A stretch of DNA of 64,000 bases, taken from NCBI GenBank assembly GCA_016712565.1, contig JADJQU010000001.1:496001-560000 (forward strand), written 5' to 3'. Source of the DNA: Planctomycetota bacterium (lineage in GTDB: Bacteria > Planctomycetota > UBA1135 > GCA-002686595). The position numbers and the translations under genes were made by a program. The notes under the pieces were generated by a model. It saw only the letters and a program-made list of their open reading frames with translations, did no database searches and was not told the origin of the DNA. Of this stretch, positions 52,389 to 61,563 are shown piece after piece (the stretch's first letter is position 1; the number at the start of each line of letters is the position of its first letter).

Positions 52389-52847
52389 TCAGTTGGACCG
52401 GACCGGGATCTTGGCCGCGGGCGTCGGCTCGAGCTTCGGCACGGTCACCTCGAGGATGCCGCGCTTGTAGGTCGCCGAGATGTTCTCCGGATCCAGGCGC
52501 ACGTTGGCGGGCAGCCGGATCGACCGTTCGAAGGACCCGTACTGGGACTCGACGGTGTGGTACTCCTTGTTCTTCCTTTCCTCTTCCCACTTGCGTTCGC
52601 CGGAGATCAGGAGCTGCTCGCCCATGAGCTGGACTTGGATGTCCTTTTCTTGGAGGCCGGGCAGTTCGACGCTGACGCACCATGATTTCTCGGTCTCGGC
52701 GATGTTGACCGGGGGCACGACTCGCCGGCCGAAGATCTCGGGCAGGCGAGAAGCACTGTCCTTGAACGGGAAGCGATTCATGAGCTCCTCCAGTTCGGAC
52801 TGGAGCGAAATCGGGGATGGACGCTCACGCCACGGCAGGATCTTCAT
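52389..52847 (-). CDS. Small heat shock protein Hsp20
   Basis: The 152-residue protein has an N-terminal arm (MKILPWRERPSPISLQSELE) and an alpha-crystallin domain: PPVNIAETEKSWCVSVELPG, LLISGERKWEEERKNKEYHT, SFERSIRLPANVRLDPENIS, and GILEVTVPKLEP, where GxLxVxxPK is the family signature. A C-terminal IPV motif (KIPVRSN) is present for oligomer assembly. It is an ATP-independent holdase. GAGGAG precedes the ATG at 52847. It is the first gene of the usp-kinase-regulator-CBS operon. Confidence 0.94.
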   Translation of the reverse strand: MKILPWRERPSPISLQSELEELMNRFPFKDSASRLPEIFGRRVVPPVNIAETEKSWCVSVELPGLQEKDIQVQLMGEQLLISGERKWEEERKNKEYHTVESQYGSFERSIRLPANVRLDPENISATYKRGILEVTVPKLEPTPAAKIPVRSN

Positions 52848-53124
52848 GGTTGGCTCCTCATCAGGGTTGGAGGGGCCCGGATCCAGCGCTCCCGCACGGC
52901 CTCCGACGAGGATGGACGCCAGCACGGGGCGGGGAGCCGAGCCCACGGGGATCATGTCCCAGACGGACTCCCAGGCCGATTGGTTCTAGGCCGCACTGGC
53001 CTGGGGCGAAGTGCGTAGTCTCGCGCCCATGGGCGGCAGTACGGCCGTGCTGCGCACTACGGTCCGTGCGCGTCTACGCCCAAGGGAGCATGCAGGGGAG
53101 CGCGGCAGTCCTTAGAAGGGCGGC

Positions 53125-54492
53125 ATGGCCGTCCAGAACACCTGCTCCCTCTCCCGCGTCGCCTTGGTCGCATCGCTGCTGGCGAGCGCCTCGGCCGCTC
53201 TCCCCTCCCTTCCCTCGCATCCTTGCCCGCAGCAGCCGCCGACATCATCCGTGAGTCCCCCGGCGGCAGGGGCCGCAGAGCGCCTGGCGACTCCCGCCCC
53301 CCCCGCTCCCCAGCCTTCGGCCCTGGCGGGCCAGGATGCGGCACCCGCCGGCGACGCCTGGGTGCGCTGGCTGAAGGGGGGGCGCTACTGGGTGCACGCG
53401 CGCCTGCGCTACGAGGACGTCGACCAGGACGGATTCGCCAAGCGAGCCAACGCCTTCACCCTGCGCACCGTGCTCGGCATGCAGACGGCGGACTGGAAGG
53501 GATTCTCGGGCACGCTCGAGTTCGAGGACGTGACGGCGCTCTTCGCGGACGACTACAACAGCACGACCAACGGGAACACCCAGTTTCCGACGGTCGTCGA
53601 TCCGGAGGGTGCCGAGATCAACCAGGCGTTCCTCGAGCACAACCGCAAGGGAAGCTGGAACGGCCGTCTTGGCCGCCAGCGGATCACCTTCGACAATCAG
53701 CGCTTCATCGGGAACGTGGGCTGGAGGCAGAACGAGCAGACGTTCGATGCGGTCAAGCTCACGGCCGCGGACATCCAGGGCCTCGAGGCCGTCTACGCCT
53801 ACGTCGACAACGTGAATCGAATCAACGGGGACGCCTCCGCCGTGGGCGACTTGCCGTCCCATTCGCACCTCGTGCACCTGTCGAGGTCCGCGGGGGCCGC
53901 CGGATCCCTGAGCGCCTATGCCTACCTGCTCGATTCGGGCTCCGTGCCCGTCAACTCGCTGGACACCTACGGCGCGCGGCTCGCGGGCAAGTACAGCGCG
54001 TCATCGAAGTCCTGGGGCCTGCAATGGACGGTCGAGGCCGCCTACCAGCAGGATGCCCGGGACAATCCCAACGACCTGGAGCAGGAGTACCTGTTCGGAG
54101 AGCTGGGCGGCAGCCTCGACAGGTTCACCCTGCTCCTGGGCGGCGAACTGCTGGGCGGGTCCGGGCAGACCGGCGACGCGTTCCAGACGCCGCTGGCCAC
54201 GCTGCACGCTTTCAACGGCTGGGCAGACAAGTTCCTCACCACCCCCGACACCGGCCTCGAGGACCGCTACGTCTCCCTGGAGGCTCGTGTGGGCAGCGGC
54301 AAGGGGCAGGTCGTGTGGCACGACTTCCACGCCGACCACGGGGACACCCACTACGGCAGCGAACTCGACTTCGCGGCGACCTGGCCGATCCGTCCCGAGC
54401 TGACGGCCGGCGTCAAGTACGCGCTCTACGATGCTTCGAACTTCGCCACGGACACCGAGAAGTTCTGGATCTGGCTCACCCTGACACTGTGA
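53125..54492 (+). CDS. Outer-membrane beta-barrel porin (alginate-export-like)
   Basis: The 455-residue protein has a signal peptide (VALVASLLASASAALP) and a Pro/Ala-rich linker, then a barrel that starts GRYWVHARLRYEDVDQDGFA and includes LRTVLGMQTADWKGFSGTLE, GRLGRQRITFDNQRFIGNVG and a terminal segment EKFWIWLTLTL ending in a hydrophobic residue. RQRI...DNQRFIG is characteristic of the alginate_exp porin family. The solute is unknown. No transport partner gene adjoins it, so it may be a single unit. Confidence 0.82.
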   Translation: MAVQNTCSLSRVALVASLLASASAALPSLPSHPCPQQPPTSSVSPPAAGAAERLATPAPPAPQPSALAGQDAAPAGDAWVRWLKGGRYWVHARLRYEDVDQDGFAKRANAFTLRTVLGMQTADWKGFSGTLEFEDVTALFADDYNSTTNGNTQFPTVVDPEGAEINQAFLEHNRKGSWNGRLGRQRITFDNQRFIGNVGWRQNEQTFDAVKLTAADIQGLEAVYAYVDNVNRINGDASAVGDLPSHSHLVHLSRSAGAAGSLSAYAYLLDSGSVPVNSLDTYGARLAGKYSASSKSWGLQWTVEAAYQQDARDNPNDLEQEYLFGELGGSLDRFTLLLGGELLGGSGQTGDAFQTPLATLHAFNGWADKFLTTPDTGLEDRYVSLEARVGSGKGQVVWHDFHADHGDTHYGSELDFAATWPIRPELTAGVKYALYDASNFATDTEKFWIWLTLTL

Positions 54493-54556
54493 GGGCACGT
54501 CCGGGAGGCGCGCTCGCCGACCCGTGGAACGGGCTCGCGCGCCCGGTCCGAGGCCC

Positions 54557-55801
54557 TCACCACGGGGACCCGCGTGGGGCGAAGAGCGCCACCGAGGCGG
54601 TGAATCCGTGCAGGAAGTTGCGCCGGCCCACGGGGCCGAATTCTCCGTTGGCGAAGAAACCTGCCACGGGAAGCGCCGTGTCCAGGGTCGCGCGCACGCA
54701 GCCCACATCGTGGTCGGGGCGGTTGAACATGTTCGTTCCCCGGCCGTTGCAGGAGAACAAGAGGGCCCCGCGCGATCCCGGGGGAGCCTGGGGAGCCCGG
54801 GTTCCGCGGGTCCGCAACAATTGGGTCAGGTCCTCGCTCGCCGAATCGGCGTCGCGCACCAGGAACTGGATCGTCTGCCCGCGCCGCAGGGTGTCCCCGA
54901 CCGCGAAGGACTTGTCCTGGGGTTCGATGCCCACGATGCCGCGCACGAGGAAATCCCCGCGCTCGAAGTTCTCCTTGGCGGCGTCGATGGCGAGGCCCAC
55001 GAACGGCTGGCGCTGGAACAGGGCCCGATCCTCCTCGGGCAGGGCCCCCAGGGTCTCGAACAGCACCTCGACGGCCGGCCGGGCCGCCAGCGTGCGCAGC
55101 ACGTTGGCCTCGCAGCCGGTGACCACCCAGGGTTTGCCGACCGGACGGCAGCCCTGGCTCACCACCGAGCGGATTTCCACGGCCCCCTCGATCACCACGC
55201 CCGCGGCGCCGTGGGTCGAGAGTCCGCGCTCCGTGAACAGGAGGTTCTGGCCCGGTCCCATGCCGCCGCTGCACATGCCGCCCACGATCGGCACGCCCGC
55301 GTGTCGGCGATCGAGGGACGCCAGGTACTCGTCGGCGGCGAAGGAGTAGGGGTCGGCGAACATCACGATGCCGGCCCGCTCGCTGGAACGGACGTCGGGG
55401 GCTCCCACGAATTGGCCCGTGCCGTCGGTGCGCATTTCCAGCTGGGATTCGAAGGGTCGCAGCTCGGTGTCCGGCAGGTGGCCGACCCACAGAGAGAGCG
55501 CGGGGCCCTGCTCCACTTCACGGCCGCCGCCGATCACGGTCTCGCCGCTGGTGCCCACGAGCACACGCGCACCGACGGCCTCCGCGAGCCGCGGCCCGAG
55601 CTTCTCGAGGGCCGACCCGTAGTGGTGGGACACGAACACGCAGGCCAGATCGGGGCGCCGGCCGTCCATGGCGGCCAGGGCGGCCTCGACCACCTGGGTC
55701 TCCGCGCGCTCGGCCTCGCCGTCGGTGGAAATCGCCGCGGCAAAGCGCGCGGTCTCCGCGGGGCCTCGGCCCGGGGCAGAACTCATCGCATCGCTGCCCA
55801 T
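54557..55801 (-). CDS. FIST N- and C-domain sensory protein
   Basis: The 414-residue protein has FIST-N (LACVFVSHHYGSALEKLGPR, GTSGETVIGGGREVEQGPAL, VPIVGGMCSGGMGPGQN) and FIST-C (GALLFSCNGRGTNMFNRPDH, VAGFFANGEFGPVGRRNFLH). These domains bind small ligands, perhaps amino acids, and often accompany signalling kinases. The hybrid kinase at 56249 is divergent and could be a partner. The ATG at 55786 is an alternative start. Confidence 0.9.
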   Translation of the reverse strand: MGSDAMSSAPGRGPAETARFAAAISTDGEAERAETQVVEAALAAMDGRRPDLACVFVSHHYGSALEKLGPRLAEAVGARVLVGTSGETVIGGGREVEQGPALSLWVGHLPDTELRPFESQLEMRTDGTGQFVGAPDVRSSERAGIVMFADPYSFAADEYLASLDRRHAGVPIVGGMCSGGMGPGQNLLFTERGLSTHGAAGVVIEGAVEIRSVVSQGCRPVGKPWVVTGCEANVLRTLAARPAVEVLFETLGALPEEDRALFQRQPFVGLAIDAAKENFERGDFLVRGIVGIEPQDKSFAVGDTLRRGQTIQFLVRDADSASEDLTQLLRTRGTRAPQAPPGSRGALLFSCNGRGTNMFNRPDHDVGCVRATLDTALPVAGFFANGEFGPVGRRNFLHGFTASVALFAPRGSPW

Positions 55802-55841
55802 GGCGGTCAGGGGCCTCTGGAATCCACGCGCGCGGCGCTGC

Positions 55842-56108
55842 TCACGGCTTCGGAACGTCGCGCAGCAGGCGAATGCGCTGGATGTCGTGGACCTCGATCT
55901 CCAGATTGCGCTGCTTCACGTCCACGCCGTAGAGCGCGGTCTCGCGAATGTAGGGTTCCGGATCGCTCCCCGGCGCGTAGTCGTGGATGTCCACGTCGTG
56001 GAGGATGGCCGTGAACCCGCTGGTGGAGTCGAAGCGGCCGATGTAGACGCGGCGGGCGGCGGTCTCGATCACGACGTTCAGGCCGTGGGGTACCTCGTGG
56101 ATTCGCAT
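55842..56108 (-). CDS. Small conserved-looking protein upstream of the FIST gene
   Basis: The 88-residue protein reads MRIHEVPHGLNVVIETAARR then VYIGRFDSTSGFTAILHDVD, and ends LEIEVHDIQRIRLLRDV. It is soluble and mostly beta-strand by residue pattern, with the feel of an Sm-like or other small beta domain. I do not recognise a named family. It is 40 bp upstream of the FIST gene on the same strand and probably co-transcribed. Confidence 0.65.
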   Translation of the reverse strand: MRIHEVPHGLNVVIETAARRVYIGRFDSTSGFTAILHDVDIHDYAPGSDPEPYIRETALYGVDVKQRNLEIEVHDIQRIRLLRDVPKP

Positions 56109-56248
56109 GGGGGGGGATTCTAGCCCCTGGCGGGCCCGCGGAGGGGGCTTCGGCCCCTGCCTGGGGTGAACCCGCAATTCAGCCCGCGGACCGCTACACT
56201 CGACGCCGCGCCAGGCAGCTCTTCCCGCACCGCCGCCGTCGCGCGTCC

Positions 56249-58384
56249 ATGAGCCATCGCCCCGAGACCGACATTCGCCGGGCTGAGCCTCCCCTGCACA
56301 CGCCGGGGGCGTCCCCGGAGGAGCAGTCCCGTGTCAATCGCCTCTTGGCCCACGAGCGCGCCGTGTTGGAGCGCATGGTGCGGCGGGAGCGCCTCGACGG
56401 CGTGCTCGATGCCCTGGTGAGGGGTCACGAGGAGCTGTTCCCGGGAACCCTGGGTTCCGTGCTGCTGCTCGACGAAGAAGGTCGTCGATTGCGGCGCGGC
56501 GCGGCGCCGAGCTTGCCGGAGAGCTATTCGGCGGCCATCGACGGCTTCGAGATCGGTCCCTTGCAGGGATCGTGCGGCGCAGCGGCCTTCACGCGCCGGC
56601 GCGTGATCGTGACGGACATCAGCACCGACCCGCGCTGGGAGACGGCCCGGGAGTTGGCCCTCGGCCATTCCCTGCGGGCCTGTTGGTCCACGCCGATCCT
56701 CTCCGGCGCGGGCCAAGTGCTGGGCACGCTCGCCCTCTACTACCGCGAGCCCCGGTCACCAACCACCCACGAACTGGCGGCCGTGGAGAGCTCGGCCCAC
56801 ATCGCCGCCCTGGCCATCGAGCGCGACCGCAACGAAGTGGCCTTGCGCGGATACACAGAACGCCTGGCCCTGGCCACGCGCTCCGCCCAGATGGGCGTGT
56901 TCGACCTGGACGTCGTCAATGGACGACTGGACTGGGACGATCAGATGCTCTCGATCTACGGCGTGCGCCGCGAGGATTTCGGGGGCAAATACGAGTCCTG
57001 GCGCGATCGCGTGCACCCCGAGGACCTGGCGGCCGCGGAAGGCAAGGTGGTCGAGGCCATCGAGGGCGATCGTCCGTTCGAAACGAGCTTCCGCATCACC
57101 CGCCCCGACGGGGAGGTGCGCTTCATCGAGGCGCGCACGCTGATCCAGCGCGACAGCACGGGCCGCGCCACGCGCATCATCGGCGTCAACATCGACGTCA
57201 CGGACAAGAAGCAGCTCGAAGCGCAACTGCTGCGATCCCAGCGGCTGGAGAGCTTGGGCCGCATCGCGGGCGGCATCGCCCACGACCTGAACAACATGCT
57301 GGCGCCCATGCTCGTGGGGCCCGCCATGCTGCGCGAACTCGTGACCGACCCCGAGGGGCTGGGCGTGCTCGATGCCATCGAGTCCAGCGCCCGGCGCGCC
57401 GCCAGCGTGATTCGCCAGCTCCTGACCTTCGGACGGGGCACGGAAACGCCCCAAGTGCCCCTGGATCCCCGCGGAGTGGTGGAGGAAATGCTGCGCTTCA
57501 TGCAGGGCACGTTTCCCAAGAACATCGTCACCTCGCGCACGGGGGTCGAGGCGCCCTGGACGGTGCTCGGCGACGCGACGCAACTGCACCAGGTGTTGAT
57601 GAACCTGTGCGTCAATGCCCGCGACGAGCTGCCGGAGGGCGGAACCCTGGAGCTGTGCGTGGAAAACGTCGAAGTGGACGCCGACCTGGCGCGCAGTCAC
57701 CCGCCCGCCCGCCCCGGCAAGTACGTGCGCATCGGCGTGATCGACAGCGGCGGCGGCATCGATCCCAGGCACATGGACCGGCTGTTCGAGCCGTTCTTCA
57801 CCACCAAGGCCGTCGGATCGGGGACGGGCCTCGGCTTGCCCACGGCCCTGGGCATCGTCCAGAGCCACGGGGGCTTCATCACCGTGCAGAGCAGGCAGGG
57901 ACACGGGACACGCTTTTTCGTGCACCTCCCCGCGACGCTCTCCCCCGCGGCGGCCGCGCCTCCGGCGCCGCAGGAGCACGCGGCACGGGGCCATGGAGAG
58001 CTGGTGCTCGTGGTCGACGACGAGCTCGCGATCCGGCGCATCACCCAGGGCATGCTGGAACGCCACGGCTACCGCGTGCTCGTTGCCAGGGACGGAAGCG
58101 AGGCCCTGGCTCTCTTGGGTGCGCGGGGCAAGGAAATCGACCTGGTGCTCACCGACCTGATGATGCCGGGCCTGGAGGGGGAGTCGTTGATTCGCGCGAT
58201 CCGCTCGGCGGCGCCCCACGCGCGCCTGGTGGCGATGAGCGGCCACGTGATGGCCGGCCCGGACGGAGTCGAGATTCGCCCTCTGGTTCAGGGCGTGCTG
58301 GAGAAGCCGTTCACGCTCCCCGGGTTCCTGGACGTGATCGCGGCCGCCCTGCGCAGGGCGGCGGAACGCAGCGGGACTTCGTGA
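56249..58384 (+). CDS. Hybrid sensor histidine kinase (GAF-PAS-HisKA-HATPase-REC)
   Basis: The 711-residue protein begins with a GAF domain (residues about 35-185: GTLGSVLLLDEEGRRLRRGA, GPLQGSCGAAAFTRRRVIVT), then a PAS domain with PAC (MGVFDLDVVNGRLDWDDQML, RPFETSFRITRPDGEVRFIE). The phosphoacceptor His is in GRIAGGIAHDLNNMLAPML. ATP-site motifs are NLCVNARDELPEGG, DSGGGIDPRH and GTGLGLPTALGI. A C-terminal receiver (LVVDDELAIRRITQGMLERH, LTDLMMPGLEGE) carries the acceptor Asp. No output domain is present, so signalling passes to another protein. It is divergent from the FIST pair; the stop lies inside the antisense AlkD-like gene. Confidence 0.92.
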   Translation: MSHRPETDIRRAEPPLHTPGASPEEQSRVNRLLAHERAVLERMVRRERLDGVLDALVRGHEELFPGTLGSVLLLDEEGRRLRRGAAPSLPESYSAAIDGFEIGPLQGSCGAAAFTRRRVIVTDISTDPRWETARELALGHSLRACWSTPILSGAGQVLGTLALYYREPRSPTTHELAAVESSAHIAALAIERDRNEVALRGYTERLALATRSAQMGVFDLDVVNGRLDWDDQMLSIYGVRREDFGGKYESWRDRVHPEDLAAAEGKVVEAIEGDRPFETSFRITRPDGEVRFIEARTLIQRDSTGRATRIIGVNIDVTDKKQLEAQLLRSQRLESLGRIAGGIAHDLNNMLAPMLVGPAMLRELVTDPEGLGVLDAIESSARRAASVIRQLLTFGRGTETPQVPLDPRGVVEEMLRFMQGTFPKNIVTSRTGVEAPWTVLGDATQLHQVLMNLCVNARDELPEGGTLELCVENVEVDADLARSHPPARPGKYVRIGVIDSGGGIDPRHMDRLFEPFFTTKAVGSGTGLGLPTALGIVQSHGGFITVQSRQGHGTRFFVHLPATLSPAAAAPPAPQEHAARGHGELVLVVDDELAIRRITQGMLERHGYRVLVARDGSEALALLGARGKEIDLVLTDLMMPGLEGESLIRAIRSAAPHARLVAMSGHVMAGPDGVEIRPLVQGVLEKPFTLPGFLDVIAAALRRAAERSGTS

Positions 58385-59081
58385 CCCGCACCCGGCCCAG
58401 GTCGCGCAGCGCATCCAGGCCCACCCAGCGCACGGCGCGGTCCTCCGAGGCGGCGAGCTTGCCGGCCAAGGCCAGGCTGGATGCGTGAAGCTCCGGACTG
58501 CGGCGGCCCACCTGACGCAGCGCCCAGCTCACGCCCTTCTTGACGAAGTTGCGCCCGTCGGAGGCGGCGGCCTCGATCAGCGGGAGACAGCGCTCGAAGG
58601 GCCCGTCGGGTGTGACCCGATCGTGCAGCGCCAGCCCGGCGAGCAGCGCGAACGCCGCGCGCTTCTGGAATTCGCCCCGCCGCGTGGACCATTTGCGCAC
58701 CCGGCCCAAGGCGTGGGGCGTGCGGTCGAACAGGTGGAAGCAGGCCGTGTCGACGACGGCCCAACTGTCGAAGTCCGCGCACCAACGGTCCATCTGCGCC
58801 GGCGTCACCAGCAAGGGATCGTCGACGAACGCGGCCAGCAGGCGCGCCTCGTACCAGCCGCTGTCCCACAGCGCGGCGGCCAGCTCGTGGTCGCGTCCCA
58901 GGGTCTTCGCCAGCTTGTGCAGGTCGCCCACGGGCACGCCGAAGGCCTTGTCCGAGGGAATCCCGTAGCGCGCCATCCCCGACTTGACCGCGGGCTTGGC
59001 CATCCGGCGCAGCCGGGCGATCACCGGATCGGCGCCTGCGGGGCCTCGCTTCGCTGGGGAAGTCGCCCGGCCGGAGCTCAC
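58311..59081 (-). CDS. AlkD-like DNA alkylation repair protein
   Basis: The core reads MARYGIPSDKAFGVPVGDLH, KLAKTLGRDHELAAALWDSG, WYEARLLAAFVDDP, MDRWCADFDSWAVVDTACFH, then NFVKKGVSWALRQVGRRSPE, all typical of the HEAT-repeat AlkD family. These glycosylases remove alkylated purines. The GTG at 59081 overlaps the stop of the FG-GAP gene (GTGA), making about 256 residues; GTG at 59024 or ATG at 59003 would be nearer the family length. The C-terminal 25 residues (RVRVTKSRCVPPPCAGRPRS) lie antisense to the end of the kinase gene and look like read-through past a lost stop. Confidence 0.85.
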   Translation of the reverse strand: MSSGRATSPAKRGPAGADPVIARLRRMAKPAVKSGMARYGIPSDKAFGVPVGDLHKLAKTLGRDHELAAALWDSGWYEARLLAAFVDDPLLVTPAQMDRWCADFDSWAVVDTACFHLFDRTPHALGRVRKWSTRRGEFQKRAAFALLAGLALHDRVTPDGPFERCLPLIEAAASDGRNFVKKGVSWALRQVGRRSPELHASSLALAGKLAASEDRAVRWVGLDALRDLGRVRVTKSRCVPPPCAGRPRSRPGTRGA

Positions 59082-61342
59082 GGGCAAATCAGGAACTCCA
59101 GGCCGTTGCTCAGGGTCGAGTTGTTGGGCGCGGGGAAGCCCGGATCCCGGCCCCAGTATTGAGTGTTCACGGTCGTGCCCGCGAGCTGCAGGTAGGGCGC
59201 CGGCGTGCCGCCGAGGGCTCCGCTGCCGAACAGGTTGAGGTCGAACAGGTACACGCCGGAGCAGTCGTTGGCGGGGGGCGGGTTGCCGCCCGAATTGACT
59301 CCCAATCCCCTGCGGACCGGGGAATTGACGCACAGGAGCCCGCCCTGGAACGGCGCGGCGGAGCGGCCGCCGCTGGTGTAGAGCAGGAGCCCCGGGCGAT
59401 TGTTGCGCACGTTCGAGCCCGAGAGCACGAAGCCGAAGCCCAAACTCGCGCTGGGCGTCCCCGAATGGCCGATCGCCGGCGTGCAGCCCAGGGAATTGAC
59501 CTTGGCCGTGCAGTACGCCACCGGCGCGGGGCAGGTGAAGAGCTCCAGGCGGCGGCTTTGGCTGACCGCCGTGTTGCCCGCGCGGTCGCTGAACACGAAC
59601 TCGTAGCACAGTTCCACCGCGCTGCCGCCCAGGCTGTCGGGAATCGCCGCGCGGAAGATCTGGCCGCCGGAGCGCGTGCAGGCCGTGGTCGTGACGCTGC
59701 CCACGATCTGGATCAGGTCGCTCGCCCCGCCGATGCTCGTGAAGGCGTAGGTGCCCGGATTGACGAACGTGTACTGGAAGGATGCGCCCGGCGCGATCGG
59801 TCCCGAATCGAACGTATAGGGCGCAGTGGTGCTCGCCACGCTCTGATTCACGCCCGTCAGGTTGGTCCACACCACGCGCGTTCCCGTCGGATACGTCGGC
59901 GCGCTGGGGACGAACCCGCCGGACTGGATCGCGATCTGGGCCCCCTGCAGGGAACTCGACAGCACGGAACGCACCGAGCCGCTCAGGTAGTCCACGCCGT
60001 CGTCGAGCACCTGGTCGCGCACCTTCGCGCGCACGACCCAGGGCCCCGCGGGGGCGGGGCTCGCCGGGTCGCTGAAGCCGACGAACACCGGAGCACGATT
60101 GTCCACCGGCCCCGCCGTGTTGCGGTAGAACCGGTTGTTCGTGATTCCCGACTCGCCCTGCACGGTGACGATGTCGTAGCGGCCGTCGTTGTCGAAGTCG
60201 CCCACGGTGCAATTGAGCGTCGAGTCGTTGATCGCCTGGATGCGCGTGCTGTCGTCCACGAAGACCAGATTGCCGTCGTTGCGGTAGAGCTTCTCCCGCG
60301 CCCCCAGGGAGCCGATCAGCACGTCGTAGTCGCCGTCCACGTCGTAATCGATGAAGGAAGCCTCGTTGTCGTCGGCGCCGCCGAAGGGCGTGCCGTTGGT
60401 GAAGCTCAAGCTGCCGTTGGGCACCTGGTTGTTGCGGATCACGCCCTCGGCGAAGGCCGACAGGCTGATGATGAAGTCGTCGATGTCCGTGTCCCCGTCG
60501 AGGTCGCCCAGCTCGGACTCGTAGCAGTTGCCCGAGGTCAGCGTGATCAACGAAGAGGCATTGGTGAACACGGCGTTGCCGTTGTTGAGCAGCAGGAACT
60601 GGCTGCCTCCCGCGGAGTTGCCCTTGTTGGCGCCGTAGAAGTCCAGATCGAAGTCGTTGTCGATGTCGACCAGGCTGACGTCCATCTGGGCGATCTTGGT
60701 CGGAGCCGCGAGGTCGGCGGCGTGCTCGGAGAAGTGGCCCGTGCCGTCGTTGATGTACAGCCGCGGCTTGCCGCCTGCTCCGCTCTGATAGCTGGCGCCC
60801 GAGTCGGAGACGATCAGGTCCAGGTCGCCGTCGTTGTCGAGATCGCCGAACTGGGAGCCGCGGCCGTTGAGCGGCGTGGTCAGGCCGCGGGTGGAGCTCT
60901 CCAGGGCGAAGACGCCCGGGTTCGCCGGCCCTTGATTGATGTACAGGGACGGCGGGTCGGAGTTGAAGGCGTTGTGGAACAGGACGTCCGGCCAGTCGTC
61001 GCCGTTGACGTCGCCCGTGCAGACCGACTTGGCATAGGAGATGTGCACTCCCAGGCGCGTGGTGCTCTCGTCCAGGAAGGCCAGCGTGCCGGTTTCGATC
61101 TTGCGGTTGATCAAGAGCACGTTCTGGGACTTGACTCCGGGTCCGCTGAAACCGTCGCCGTCTGCCACGAACAGGTCGAGGTCGCCGTCCTTGTCCACAT
61201 CGCAGGCCTCGACCCCCTCGGAGTACTTGGCCGGGCCGGGAAGCAGGTTCACCTGTTCGGCGAAGTACTGCTGCGCAAGAGCCGCCGGGGAAAGGGCCAA
61301 CAGGATCAGGGCGGCGGAAGCGGACGGAAGGCGGTGGAGCAT
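59078..61342 (-). CDS. Secreted FG-GAP/VCBS-repeat protein with the shared C-terminal domain
   Basis: The 754-residue protein begins with a signal peptide (LPSASAALILLALSPAALAQ). It carries FG-GAP/VCBS integrin-like repeats rich in Asp: VEACDVDKDGDLDLFVADGD, GDVNGDDWPDVLFHN, FGDLDNDGDLDLIVSDSG, which bind calcium. A fibronectin- or cupredoxin-like middle follows (ASFQYTFVNPGTYAFTS). The end (59078-59519) is the shared domain with YCTAKVNSLGC, NSGGNPPPANDCSGVY and YWGRDPGFPAPNNSTLS. ATG at 61342 was chosen; a TTG seven codons earlier is possible. Probably cell-surface. Confidence 0.87.
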   Translation of the reverse strand: MLHRLPSASAALILLALSPAALAQQYFAEQVNLLPGPAKYSEGVEACDVDKDGDLDLFVADGDGFSGPGVKSQNVLLINRKIETGTLAFLDESTTRLGVHISYAKSVCTGDVNGDDWPDVLFHNAFNSDPPSLYINQGPANPGVFALESSTRGLTTPLNGRGSQFGDLDNDGDLDLIVSDSGASYQSGAGGKPRLYINDGTGHFSEHAADLAAPTKIAQMDVSLVDIDNDFDLDFYGANKGNSAGGSQFLLLNNGNAVFTNASSLITLTSGNCYESELGDLDGDTDIDDFIISLSAFAEGVIRNNQVPNGSLSFTNGTPFGGADDNEASFIDYDVDGDYDVLIGSLGAREKLYRNDGNLVFVDDSTRIQAINDSTLNCTVGDFDNDGRYDIVTVQGESGITNNRFYRNTAGPVDNRAPVFVGFSDPASPAPAGPWVVRAKVRDQVLDDGVDYLSGSVRSVLSSSLQGAQIAIQSGGFVPSAPTYPTGTRVVWTNLTGVNQSVASTTAPYTFDSGPIAPGASFQYTFVNPGTYAFTSIGGASDLIQIVGSVTTTACTRSGGQIFRAAIPDSLGGSAVELCYEFVFSDRAGNTAVSQSRRLELFTCPAPVAYCTAKVNSLGCTPAIGHSGTPSASLGFGFVLSGSNVRNNRPGLLLYTSGGRSAAPFQGGLLCVNSPVRRGLGVNSGGNPPPANDCSGVYLFDLNLFGSGALGGTPAPYLQLAGTTVNTQYWGRDPGFPAPNNSTLSNGLEFLICP

Positions 61343-61563
61343 CGAGGTGTGGGGCGAGGACAAGGAACGAGGCCGCCCGTGGGCGGCCTCAGGGTCCCCA
61401 ACAGCCTACCCGGTGGCCGGCCCCGTGGAGACCGCTCCCGGGGGCCGGCCGCGACGGAAGGGAGGACCGGCCCGGGGGTGGCCCTCTTGGATGACGCGAC
61501 GCTCACGATCCCGGCCTTGGCGGAGAGGGCCGCGGCCGGGGCGGCGGTGGATTTCCCAGGACC

